From Sapria himalayana (Eukaryota > Streptophyta > Magnoliopsida > Malpighiales > Rafflesiaceae): a DNA stretch of 64,000 bases. The notes below the pieces were generated by a model. That model worked only from the letters and a program-made list of their open reading frames with translations. It was not told the DNA's origin and did not search any database. The position numbers were made by a program, and so were the translations under genes. Of the stretch, positions 27,101 through 40,210 are shown piece by piece (position 1 is the first letter of the stretch; the number at the start of each line of letters is the position of its first letter). The stretch spans positions 184,157 through 248,156 of the forward strand of contig JAREIK010002261.1 in the NCBI GenBank assembly GCA_029783825.1, in the 5' to 3' direction.

Positions 27101-27400
27101 TATAATGATTTTTTTTCCATTCAATGCCCGAGACAACAAGGTAGTGTTGAATGTGGATACTATGTGATGCGATATATGAGAGATATCATTCTCGATCAAG
27201 GATGTCTTACAACAAATGTATGTGTTGTTTTATTGGTTCTCAATATATCAATGTTTTTTTATTTTCCAAATTAAATGATTAAAATATTACTTTACTTTTC
27301 AACAGTTTAATGGGATAAAATCATACACAAAGATGAGTTGGATGAAGTACGATCTGAATGGGTGATGTTGGTGACTCAATTAATACTTTCCTCGATTTGA
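24121..27400 (+). pseudogene. Second CACTA gene: En/Spm-associated transposase domain plus Ulp1-like protease, disrupted
   Basis: About ten exons are recognisable from plant splice sites, among them 24121-24390, 24482-24694, 25154-25522, 25772-25999, 26488-26667, 26756-26861, 27125-27217 and 27306-27400. The first two match the Ptta/En/Spm-associated domain (LTSYLGILSRTMVSIRYS, WHQVPKQLKNKFWDAIE). A middle exon has NCQLAIGTKENVVAAGT, typical of the linker seen in such proteins. The last four encode an Ulp1/C48 peptidase with the His block CHWVLVVLD, the Asp block YYIDSLHH, and Gln plus the catalytic Cys in RQQGSVECGYYVMRYM. All four triad-type residues are present. Breaks: TAA at 24641 and 25172, TAG at 25958, a frame change near 24795, and an acceptor reduced from AG to AA before 27125. 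Plant CACTA elements commonly carry Ulp1-type proteases, whose role in transposition is unclear. Confidence 0.88.
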
Positions 27401-28700
27401 AAAGCATTGGGGACACCTTTTGTATTGAAGCATGAACAAATTTTGGCATTTCCAACTTTAACTTTTGATGAGGTTCATACTTTATCTCTCTTTTGATCCA
27501 AACTATGACTGAAGGTAAATTGTTAGAAATAATCATTTGAAGAAATTTTAGTATTTTCCTTACACATTCATGATATTCTCTAATTTTCAATAGTTGAATT
27601 ACATTAGTATATTGTATGCAAGATTCATAGGCGTTTAAAGGTAAACTTTTTTTTGGTCAAGTTAGAAGATCTTCCAACTTTGGAATGGTCGATGAACTTT
27701 TGTGATAATAAAGGTATTTTTCATAATGATATCATGTTTATTACTTCTTACTTTCTATTAAATATTTTAAAATTGAATATGCAATTGGAATTTTATTGTT
27801 ATCATATTATCTTTTGTTTATGTTGTTAACTATAGATTTTTTTTAGTAGATTGGCTATGGAAAAAATTGTGATTTCGACTTTTGGCTTCAATACTTTACC
27901 ACAACATTGTAAATTATATTTTCACCCTTATAAAACACAATTATTATTTAAGGCACAATTTTTTTATTACGTAGCATTTTATTTTATTAATGAATCTAAA
28001 ACTATAAGTTGATTGGATTACTATAAATGTATAATCAATAGAACTCGAAATTACATTACATAGCATCTAATCATAATTTTTTAATGTATTGGGAAGATGG
28101 TAAGTAATTTAACTTTTCATTTATTAAATTTAATTAGTTTTTGTAGTGTTTCTTCAAGTAGTTTGTGAGATTTTTCATCTCACTACACACATATATGTTT
28201 TAATAAATTATTATTGTTTTGTAATTTAAAATTTTTGATCAACTTTTATGCCATAATTGATAAATCTCTTGCTTTATATTTTACCCAATTACTACTAACT
28301 TTGTTTTTGTTGTTGTTAAATTTTTTTTAATCATATATGTCAATTGTTATTTAAATTATTTTCATGATATGTTGTTATCATTCCTTCTTTTTTTATTTTC
28401 CAATGCTCTATATTATTTTTTTTTCTGCAAGTGTAATTAATTATTGTTCATTTTTTGTTTGGAGGTTTCCTTTTTTTGGAAATTAACTTTCAACTTAGCC
28501 AAGCTAGCATGAAGTAGTTTCTTGGAGATAAGGCACAATTGGGTTGCATATATAAGAAATTTTGAATTGAATTAAAGAAATGAATGTTGAAAATGTGATA
28601 TATATTTTTTGTTTATGAAATGTAAGAATTCCAATTTAGCCATTGTAATTAAAAACTTTAATCTTGGTATGGATTGTAACGTATGTTTTTCTTATGTGTC
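27401..28700. other. AT-rich right arm of the CACTA element
   Basis: About 1.3 kb after the protease stop codon, with no coding pattern. It holds 3' flanking sequence of the element's genes and possibly degenerate exon debris near 27600-27710. I see no additional gene. Confidence 0.5.
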
Positions 28701-28759
28701 ATGTAGTATTATAATAACAGGTGAAAATATATTTACTATAATTATTAAATTGATATTTA

Positions 28760-29045
28760 ATTAAATCATTATCTTCCTTGACACTTTTAGTAAGTGTCAT
28801 TGTATTAAAATATTTTAAGATTGATAGAACAAATAATGACATTTTCTGAGTGGCAAGGTAGATTGGTATAATAAATAATGACAGTTTTTTTAGCGTCGAG
28901 GTTTTTTTTCAACGACACTACTAAAAACAACAATATAGGCAAATACTTATTATGACAGGCTAGCGGATGACACTATCGATAAGCGACATGAATTATATTT
29001 AATGATGCTTTTAAAGCGTCTTTGATTATGTTTTTTTTTGTAGTG
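28760..29045 (+). repeat. CACTA right subterminal region and terminus
   Basis: Motifs of the AATGACATT/AATGACAG type and TTAGCGTCGAGG-like words recur here in direct and inverted orientation. The terminal GTTTTTTTTTGTAGTG ends at 29045, and the next base begins the TATC array. The TGACA motifs match those at the left end, supporting that both ends belong to one element. Confidence 0.75.
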
Positions 29046-30416
29046 CTATATATCTTTCTATAAATCTATCTATATTTGTCTTTCTCTCAATTATCAATGT
29101 CAATCTATCTGTTTATCTTTCTCTCTATCTGTCTATTTGTTTGTCAATGTATTTATCTATTTGTCAATCTATATATTTGTCTATATATTTTTTTTATATC
29201 TTTATGTCCATTTTCCAAACTTTATAAATGTCTATTTATCTAACTATCTATCTATGTATCTATCAATCTTTCTAATGGTCTATATGCTTATCTATCTATC
29301 TATCTATCTATATATCTATCTATCTTTCTATTTATCTGATTATATTTTTGTCTATCTGTCTAAATGTCTATCTATCTAAATGTCTATTTTTTCAAATGTT
29401 TATCTATCTATCTATCAATCTATCTATGTATCAATCTATCAATCTATTATTCCTTTCTATCTATATATTTAATTATATATCTAATTTACTATATTTTTTA
29501 CTATATATCTATCTATCTTTCTATTTGTCTAACTATGTAGCTATAGACCTAATATTAGTCTATTAGTCTATTAGCCTATTTGTTTATCAATCTATCTAAT
29601 TATCTATTTGTAGTCTATCTATCTCTTTATCTTTTTATATGTCTAACTAATTATCTATCAATCTATCTATCTATATATCTTTCTCTCGATCTATCAGTCT
29701 ATCTTCTTATATGTTTATCTATATATCTATCTATTTATCTATCTATCAATCTATATATCTATCTATTTTTTTATCTCTCTATCTATCTATTTTCTGTTTA
29801 TATTTATCTATCTATCTATCTAATAATCTATCTATCTATCTCTCTATATGTCTATCTTTCTATTTATCTGTCTATCTGTATATCTATCTAACTATCATGT
29901 ATCTATCTATATATCTATCAATCTGTCTGTCTATCTAACTATCTATTAATTTATCTATATGTTTATTTATCTATCTATCTATCTTCCTATCTACTAATCA
30001 ATATATTTTTCTATCTGTCTATCTGACTATCTTTCTATCTATATATATATCTATCTATCTGTTATCTACCAATGTATCTATTTGCCTATATACCTATCTA
30101 TATATTTATTTATCAATATATCTATTTGTTTATTTGTCTATCAATCTATTTATATGTCTACCTTTCTATTTTTCTATCTATATATGTGTTTATCTACTTA
30201 TCTGCCTATCTACTTATTTATCAATCTATCTATTTGTCTACCTAACTATATGTTTATTTGTCTATCTCTATCATTCTATATACTCTATGTATATCAATAT
30301 ATTAGTCTATATATCAATCCATCAATCTCTATAGCTTTCTATCTATTTATCCATATATGTATATATCTTTTAATCTATCTATCATTCTTTCCATCTATCT
30401 ATCATTGTGTCTATCA

Positions 30417-30456
30417 GTGTGTGTGTGTGTGTGTGTGTGGGTGTGTGTGGTGTGTA
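30417..30456. repeat. (GT)n microsatellite
   Basis: About 40 bp of GT repeats with a few G insertions inside the TATC array. Confidence 0.9.
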
Positions 30457-33400
30457 TATCTATCTATCTTTCTTTCTATTTACCTATCTATCTATCTGTT
30501 TTATGATCTATCTATCAATCAATCTCACTATTTTCTAACTATCTATCTATCATATCTGTCTATTTGTCTATTTGTCTATATGCCTATTAATCTAATCTAT
30601 TTATATGTCTATTTGCATATCTATCTATCTATCTATATGTCCATCTATCTATGTATCTATGTCTCTATGTGTCTATGTCTAAATGTATATATCTTTATAT
30701 ATCTATCTCTATATAACTTTTTATCTATCTATCTTTCTATCTGCTTATCTGTCTATCTATCTATCTGTTTATTTGTATATTAGTCTATCTATCTATTTCA
30801 TATCTAACTTTTCTTTCTTATATTACTCTATTTTCCTATCAATCTATCTATCTATATATCTATCTATCTATTTGTCTATCTATTATTATGTTTGTATATC
30901 TATCTTTGTAACGATCTATAAGTTTATTTGTGTCTATGTGTCTATATGTTAATTTATATATTCATCTATCTATTTGTCTATCTTTCTAATTATATGAATA
31001 TCTATATACATAACTATCTCTCTATCTTTTTATCTATCTATCTATCTGACTATATATCTATTGATTTATTTATTTATCGATCTATCAATCTATTTGTCTA
31101 TCTTGTTGTCAGTCTATTTATATATCTATCTATTTCTCTATCTATCTTTTTGTCTAGCTATCTATATGTTTAATTATCTATCTAACTATCCATTTATCTA
31201 AATATCTTTCTATCTATCTATTTGTTATCTATCTATCTATCTATCATTATATCTATCTATCTATCTCTTTATTTGTCTATCTATTTATATTACTATATGA
31301 ATCTATATATGTCTATATATATATATATTGATTTGTCTATATGTCTATTTGTCTATTTGTCTGCCTCACTTTCTTTGTATCTATCTATTTGTCTATCAAT
31401 CTGTCTTTTTATTTGAAAATCTATCTATGAGGCTATCTATCTATCTATTTATCTATATAACTATATATTTTTCTATATAACTGTCTATTTGTCTATTTGT
31501 CTATCTATCTATCTATTTGTTTATTTGTATATTTGTCTATCGGTCTATAAGTTTATCTTGCTATCATTGTATCTATCTATATGTCGATATCTCTATTTGT
31601 CTATGTGTATATCTATTTATATATCTATCTATCTTTCTATCTATATCTCTATTTATAATTCTATCTATCTATTTACTATTTGTCTATATGCCTATCTATC
31701 TATCTATTTGTCTACCTATCTATTTGTCTTTATATCTATCTATTGGGTAACTATCTATCTGTCTATTTATCTATTTGTATATCTATATGTCTATATAACT
31801 CTATCTCTATCAGTCAATTAATCTATCTACCTATATATCTCTCTATATATTTGTCTATCTATAAATCTATATGTATGTGCATTTATATATCTATCTATTT
31901 ATCTATCTATATATCAATCTATCTAACTATATAGTAGTCTATCTATATATCTATGTATCTATCTATCTATCTATCTGGATACCTATTTAATCTATTGAAC
32001 TATCAGTTTATCTATGTTTCTATTTGTTAACTATCTATCTATCAATCTTTCTATTTGTCTATCTATCTATTTGAATATTTGTATCTCTCTATTTGCATAT
32101 CTGTCTATCTGAATATTTCTATTTCTCTTTATTTGCATATCTACCTATCTATCAATCTATCTTTCTATCTCCTTATTTTCCAATCTATCAATATGTTTGT
32201 GTCTATCTGTTTATTTATCTATTTGTCTAATTATTATTCTATCTCTCTTTATATATTTATCTATCTTTCTATCTATCTATTTATCTGTCTATGTGTCTAT
32301 CTACCAATTTGTTTATGTGTTTATCTATCAATCTATCTCCTTAACTATTTGTCTTTCTATCTATCGATTTGTCTATCTGTCTATCTATCTATCTATCTAT
32401 ATATCTAATTATCTTTTTATTTGTATATCTATCTATTTATTTATGTTTTTACTTGGCTATCTATGTACTAGTCTTTTATGTCTATCACTCTATCTATCTA
32501 TATGTCTATCTATCTGTCTGTCTATTTGTCTATGTATCTATATGTCTATCTATTTATTTCTGATCTACCTATATGTCTATCTGTCTATCTATCTATTTAA
32601 CTAACTATTTATCTATCTTTATGTTTATCTCTTTGAGTCTATTTATCTATCGATATATCTAGTTGTCTATCTATCTATCTGTCTTTTTATCTCTTTATTT
32701 GTCTATCTATCTATCTGTGTATATCAAAATATAGTTATGTATCTATCTGTGTATGATTCCATATATATATATATATATATATCAAAGTATCTAACTGTCT
32801 GTCTATCTATCTATTTGTCTATCTATCTATCTATATATTTATCTATCTATTTGTTTAAATATCAATCTATCTATATGATATCTATCCATATGCCAATATG
32901 TCTATCCCTCTATCTATTTATCTATTTATATATTTATCAACCAATCTATCTATCTATCTATTTGACTATCAATCTCTCTATCTATTTATATATCTATATA
33001 TCTTTATATCTATCTATTATTTATTTGTCTATCAATTTGTCTATCAATTTTGTCTATCAATTTGTTTATCAATTTGGTCATAAATCTATCAATAAATCAA
33101 TCAATCTATATGTCAATTTATCTATATATCTATTTCTCTATATATATATATATCAATCTAGATATCGATCTATCTATTTATTTGTCTATCTATCTATCTG
33201 TCATTCTATCTGTCTATCTATCTATCTGTCTATCTATCAATCTATCTATTGATGTATCTATCTATGTTTCTATCAATTGGTTTAACTAATTATTTATTTA
33301 TCTATCTTTCTTTCTATCTATCTAACTATTTGTCTATCTATCTATTAATATATCTGCTTATCTAACTAACTAACTAACTATCTATCTATCTACCTACCTA

Positions 33401-34943
33401 TTTATCAATTTGTCTAACCATTTGTCTGTCTAACCATGTGTCTATCGATTTGGCTAACAAACTATTATCTATATGTATATTTGTCTTGCTATCTATCTAT
33501 CAATTTGTATTTCTATATGTCTTTCTTTATGCCTTTCTATATGTTAATCTATTTTTTTGTCTATTTATTTGTCTATTTATCATATATCTATTTTTCTATC
33601 TTTTTGCCTATTTGTCTATCTCTATGTCTATCTATCTATTTATATATTTGTCAATCAATCTTTCTAACTATGAGTATATCTATATGTCTATCTATTTGAC
33701 GATCTGTATGTCTATCTGTCTGTCTATTTATCATTATATCTAATTGTATATCTATATGTCTATTTCAAAATATCAATCAATCTATCTATCTTTTTATAAA
33801 TCTGTCTATCTATCTATCATTATATATATATATATCTATCTATCTTTATATCTTTTCATCTTTCTATTTGTCTTTCTATATGGTAGTCTATTTACTTGGC
33901 TATCTATCTATATATTTAATTTCTATTTGTCTGTCTTTCGATCTATCTAACTATCTATCTGTGTCTATTTATCTATCTGTCTATCTATCAATCTATTTAT
34001 TTGTGTGTCTATTTGTCTATTTGTATGACTATTTGACATTCTATCTATCTCTTTATCTATATGTCTATATATTAATCTATTTATATGTCTGTATATATAC
34101 ATATCTACCTATGTAACTATCTATCTATTTTTCCATCTATCGATCTATCTATCTATATATCTTTATGTCTATCTATCTGTCTATTTGTCTATCTATTTAT
34201 CTATATGTCTATCTATCTATCTTTATATCTATCTATCTATATATCTATCTCTCAATCTATTTGTCTATCAATCTATCTGTCTATTTGTCTAACTATTTGT
34301 CTATCTATCTATCTGTCCATCTATATCTCTATCTAACTATTTATATCTCTCTATCTTTTTGCCTACTTATATATGTGTCTATCTACTAAGATACTAATCT
34401 GTCTAACTATCTATTTGTCTATCAGACTATCTATCTATTTGTTTAACTATCAGTTTATTTATCTAATAGTATATCTATCTATTTGTCTATCTATCTATCA
34501 ATATATATTTATATCTATCTATCTATCTATTTGACTTTCTTTACACCTATCTATCTATATGTATATATGTCTATCTCTATATTTGCCTACATATATCTAT
34601 CTATTTTATGAACTATATATCAATCTATCTGTCTATATATATATATATATATATCTGTCTATTGTCTATTTGTCTATATACTTATTTATCTATCTATAAT
34701 ATATCTATTTATATATCTATCTATATGTCCATGTCTATATGTGTATGTGCCTTTCTGTCTATGTGTATATTTGTCAATGTATAAAAGTCTATATCTTTAT
34801 ATTTTATCTAACTACTATCTATCTATCTATTTATCTTTAAATGAATAATTCTATCTATCTATCTATTAGTCTATATAACACTTTGTCGATCTTTTTATAA
34901 GTCTATTTATCAATTTAGATATTTCTCTATGTACCTTTTTGTT

Positions 34944-34985
34944 TATATATATATATATATATATATATAGATATATATATATATT
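34944..34985. repeat. (TA)n microsatellite
   Basis: TA run of about 42 bp with a single G interruption, inside the TATC array. Confidence 0.9.
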
Positions 34986-36896
34986 AGTCTATCTAAATAT
35001 TAACATATCTATATATCTAAATCTCTATATATTTAACAATTTATCTATTTTTCTATCTTTATATCTATATATCTATGTATGTATTTATATATCTATCTAA
35101 CTATCTATCTTTCTATCTATCTATCTATCTATTTAGCTATCAATCTATTTATATATTTGCCTATTTATCTATTTGTCTATCTATTTTTTAGTCTATTAGT
35201 CTATCTATATGTTTATATATCTATATATCTATATATCTATATATTTGTATATCTAATTGTCTATTAATCTATATATCTATTTATAAATTTCCTAATATAT
35301 ATATATTTATATATCTATATATCTATATCTATATATCTATATATATCTATATATCTATGTATTTGCCTATTTAATTGTTTATTTGTTTAGCTGTCTATCT
35401 TTCTTTGTGCTTATCTGTCTATCTACCTATCTATCTATCCATATATCTAATACTATATATCTATCTATTTCTATATATCTATTTTTCTATATATCTATCT
35501 TTCTATTTTTTTATATGTCCATATATATATCTATCCCTCTATCTGCCTATCTAAATATTTACTATCAATATATCAATCTATCTATCTTTTTATATATCTA
35601 TCTATCTATTTATCTGTCAATCTATTTATCTTTATAACTATTTTTCTATCTATCTATCTGTCTATTTATCTATCTATCTATTTGTCTATCTGTCTATTTG
35701 TCTATCTCTCTATATGTTTATTTATCTATTTGATTATCTAGATATATGTTAATCTTTCTATCTATCGATTAGCTATCCATTTATCTATTAGTCTATCTGT
35801 AAATCTATCAATATATCTATATGTCTATCTCACAATCTATAAACATGCCTATAATTTTATATCCATTGTCTTTATATGCATTTGTCTATCTATCTATCTA
35901 TCTCTCTATTTTATTATCTATCTATTTTTCTATCTTTCATTTTATATGTCTATATATATATATATGTATATAACAATCTATTTATCTATCTATCTATTTG
36001 TCTATCTATTTATCTTTCCTTTCTTCCTTCTTTCAATTTATCTGTCTATTTGCCTATCTATCTATATATTTATCTAGCTATCTTTGTATATATCTTAATG
36101 TCCATTTTTTATTTTTTTTGAACCTTTCGATTTATATATCTATCTATTTATATATCTTTTAGTGTATCTATCTATATTTTTATCTATCTATTTGTCTATT
36201 TATCTTTATATTTATCAGTCTATCTATCTACCTATTTTCTATCTGTCTATGTTTATATCTATCAATTTTTCAATCTATTTGTCATTCTATCAATATATTG
36301 TATATCTACCTATTCTCTATCAATCTATCTGTCTATTTTTTTGTCTATTTATCTATCTATCTATCTATTTGTCTGTCTATTCTATCTCTTGTCTATCCAT
36401 CTATTAGTCGATCTACTTACCTATCTTTCTATCTATAGTCTATATAATAACACTATCTATCTCTATATCTATCTATTTGTCTATCGAGTCTATCTATCTA
36501 TATTGTTGTATACTACATATATGTATATCAAGCTATCTATCTATCTTGATATCTATTTATCTTTATATCAGTCTATCTATGTATCTCTCTATCTTATATC
36601 TATCTATCTATTTTTATATTTCTTATCTCTCTATTTGTTTATCTTTCTATCTATTTGTCTATCTTTCTATTTGTCTCTCTATCAATATGTTTATCTATCT
36701 ATTTATCTATCTATATGCCTATTTTTGTGTGTATCTATCTACCAATCTTGTATATCTATATAGTGTATATCTATCTATTAATTATATTTAATCAATTTCT
36801 ATAACAATTTTCCTAAGAATCTATCTATCATTCTATCTATCAAATAAACAATCTTTTTATCTATCTATGGGTAAATCAATCAATTAATTAATATAT

Positions 36897-36928
<32 letters not shown>

Positions 36929-36982
36929 TATCAAGAATCTATCAATCTATCTATCATTCTATCAATCAATCTACTTATCATT

Positions 36983-36988
<6 letters not shown>

Positions 36989-37021
<33 letters not shown>

Positions 37022-37026
37022 TATAT
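36989..37026. repeat. (TA)n microsatellite
   Basis: TA run of about 38 bp with one phase slip, inside the TATC array. Confidence 0.9.
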
Positions 37027-40000
37027 CTATCTGTCTGTCTGTTTGTCGATCTATCTATATGTCCAATATTTGTCTATATATTTTTTTATATGTTTATCTA
37101 TCTATCTTTCTTCTATTTGTACCTATCCATCTATCTATCTATTTGTCTATCTATCTATCTATTTATTTGTCTATCTATCAGTCAATATATCTATCAATCA
37201 ATTGTCTATCTATTTATCTATCTATTTATCTATCTATTTATCTATCTATTTATCTATTATATATATGCTATATGTCTATCTATCCATCTATCCATCAATC
37301 TATTTATACGTATATATATTAATATATTTTTCAGCCTATATATGCATCAATTTATATATCTATCTTTCCATCCATCCATCTATATATCCATCCATCTATT
37401 AATATATTTTTCTTTCTATCAATGGTATATATCCATCTATCTTTCCATGTATCTCTCTATCTATATATGCATCAATTTATCTATTCATCAATCCATCTAT
37501 TTATTCATCAAAATATCTGACTATTTATCCATCAATTTATCACCCTATCTATCCATCTATCTATCCAACTATTTATCCATCTATCTATCAATCTTTATAT
37601 ACTTCTATCTATATATCTATCTATTCATATATCTAATCATCTATCTATATCTATCCATCTATATATCTATTTGTCTTTCTATATGTCTTTCTATCTGTAT
37701 GTCTATATGTCTATCTATTGTCTATCTATCTATCTTTCTATTTGTCTATGTGTTGTCTGTTTATCTACCAATCAATTAGTCTATCTATATCTATTTGAGT
37801 GTCTTTGTGTCTATATATCTATCTATATATCTATAAGTCTGTCGATCTTTCTATCTATCTGTATATAGTATGCCTATCTATTATCTAGTCTATCTATCTT
37901 CTGTCTATATGTCTATCTATCTATCTATATATCTGTATATATGTCTATCTATATGTTTTGATATCTTTCTTTCTATCTATTATTTTTTTATCTTTATATT
38001 TATCTGGCTATATATTTATCTATTTGCTATCTATCTATTTGTCTTTCTATCTATATTGTCTATCTATTCTCTATCGATCTATCTCTTTTTTTTGTCTATC
38101 TATCTATCAACCTGACTATCTATCTATCTCTTTGTCTCTCAATCTATTAGTATATCAACCTATCTATCTTATCTATTTGCTATCTATAACTTTTTATATC
38201 TATCATATATATCTGTGTATTTCTCTCCATATCTATCTATTTGTCTATCTATATATGTATTGTTTACTAAATGTTTGTCTATCTATTTCACTTTCTCATT
38301 ATCTATTTGTCTATCAATCAATCTATCAGTTTATCTATTTTCTATCTATTTATCTATTTATTTGTCTATCCATGAATTTATTAGTGTGTCTATTTGTCTA
38401 TCTATCTGTCTTTATATCTATATCTATGAATATATCTATTGTCTATCTTTATAGAAATCTATAAGTATAACTATCTGTCTATCTTTCTATTATCTTTTTG
38501 TTATCTGTCAATCTATCTATGACCTATTTGTCAATTTATAGTATATCTATCTATATATCTATCTCTTTGTCTATATGTTTATCTATCTACATGTGTAATA
38601 TTTGACTCTCTATTTTATATTAGTCAATCTATTGTCTATCTATTTGTCTCACTATTTGTTTGTCTATCTGCAGTCTATCTATATATCTATCTATCTGTTT
38701 GGCTATATGTTTGTCTATCTATATATCTATCTATCCATTTGTCTTTCAATTTTTCTATCTTTCTATTGTCGATTTGTCTATCTATCCATCTATCTATCTT
38801 CTATTCTATCTATCTATTTGTCTAACTATATATATATATATCTAACTATCTAGAAATCTAATTATATGTTTGTTATTTATCATATATCTATCTATCTACC
38901 AGTCTCTTGATCTATCTCAATCTTTCTATAAGTCTACCTATCAATCTAACTATCTATCTATCTGTCTATCTATATGTTTATCTATAATAATATATATACA
39001 TATATATCTATCTATCTATCTATATATATATCTATCTATCTATCTATTATCTATATGTCTTTTTTACAATTTATATACATGTCTATCTATTTGTCTATCT
39101 ATTTGTCTATCTATCTATTATAATATCTATCACATGACTGTATCTGTCTATCTATCTGTATATCTATATGTTTATCTATTTTATATATGTCTATAAATCT
39201 TTATCTTTATCTATCTGTCTGTCTGTCTATTATTTATTTATCTATCTATCTCATATTATCTATCAATCTATCTATCTACTTATAATCTATTAACCTGTCA
39301 GCATATCTTTTTGTCTTCTTTTTTTCTATATATCTATCTATCTATCTACATATATAGATATATATTATATGTTTATCTGTGTATCCATCTTTCTATCTAT
39401 TTGTCTAGCTCTTTTTATTAATCTATTTCCCAAAATGTTTATCTGACTATCTATCTTCTATGTATATATATATATAATATCTATCTTAAAAAAATTTATT
39501 TGTCATCTATTCATCTATCTATCCCTCTATCTATCTGACTTTATATCTGACTATTTATAATCTGTTAATCCATATATCTTCGTATATTATCTGTTGATCT
39601 ATCTAGCTATCTATATATCTATATATATATCTATCTATCATTTATTTATCTATCTATCTATTTTGTCTATCAATTAGACTATTTTTCTTCTACATATCCA
39701 ACTATCTATATGGATTTCAATCTATCTTTCTATTTATCTTTTATTCTGTCTTTAATAATTTTGCCTATCTATTTGTCTTTTTCTTTCGTCTATCTATCTT
39801 TCAACCTATCTGTCTATATGTTTTTCTAGCTAGTTATCTATATATATGTCTATTTATTTGTTACTTTGTCTGTCTATCTACTTTTCTATCTAACTTTCTA
39901 TCTTTTTGTCTATATATCTATCTATTTACCTCTATCTATTTGGTTGTCTATATATCTACTTTACCTTTCTTTCTATCTGTCTATCTATATTTCGGTGTAT

Positions 40001-40089
40001 ATATGTATATCTATCTGTCTATCTATTATCACTCTATCTTTTGACTAAATGTCTATCTATTAGTTTGTTTTCTATTGGTTTGATTTGTT

Positions 40090-40210
40090 AATTATCTATT
40101 TGTTTATTTGTTTAATTATCTATTTGTTTATTTGTTTAATTATCTATTGTTAATTTTTTTTATTTATTTATTTGTTTATTTGTTTATCTATTTATTTGTT
40201 TATTTGTTTT
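40090..40210. repeat. TTTGTTTA-rich sub-array
   Basis: Here the TATC theme gives way to repeats of TTTGTTTA and TTTGTTTAATTATCTA. A unit of about 32 bp (TTATCTATTTGTTTAT with its partner) is repeated at least twice, a local homogenised variant of the array. Confidence 0.75.

Larger units (their letters stand above)
18181..29045 (+). mobile_element. CACTA (En/Spm) DNA transposon, about 10.9 kb, decayed
   Basis: The left end begins CACTACAACAAAAC at 18181. The right end reads GTTTTTTTTTGTAGTG at 29030-29045, the complement of CACTACAAAAAAAAAC. TGACATT/ATGTCAT motifs recur near both ends, as expected of the subterminal repeats that bind the element's own protein. Inside, in transcription order, are a TNP2-like transposase gene and a second gene with a transposase-associated domain and an Ulp1 protease, both disrupted. 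CACTA elements make 3-bp target duplications. Here the flanks are CTT and CTA, only two of three matching, and the left flank is ordinary sequence while the right flank is TATC array. The flanks may have diverged or been exchanged by recombination. With both proteins broken, the element could move only with help from a relative. Confidence 0.9.
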
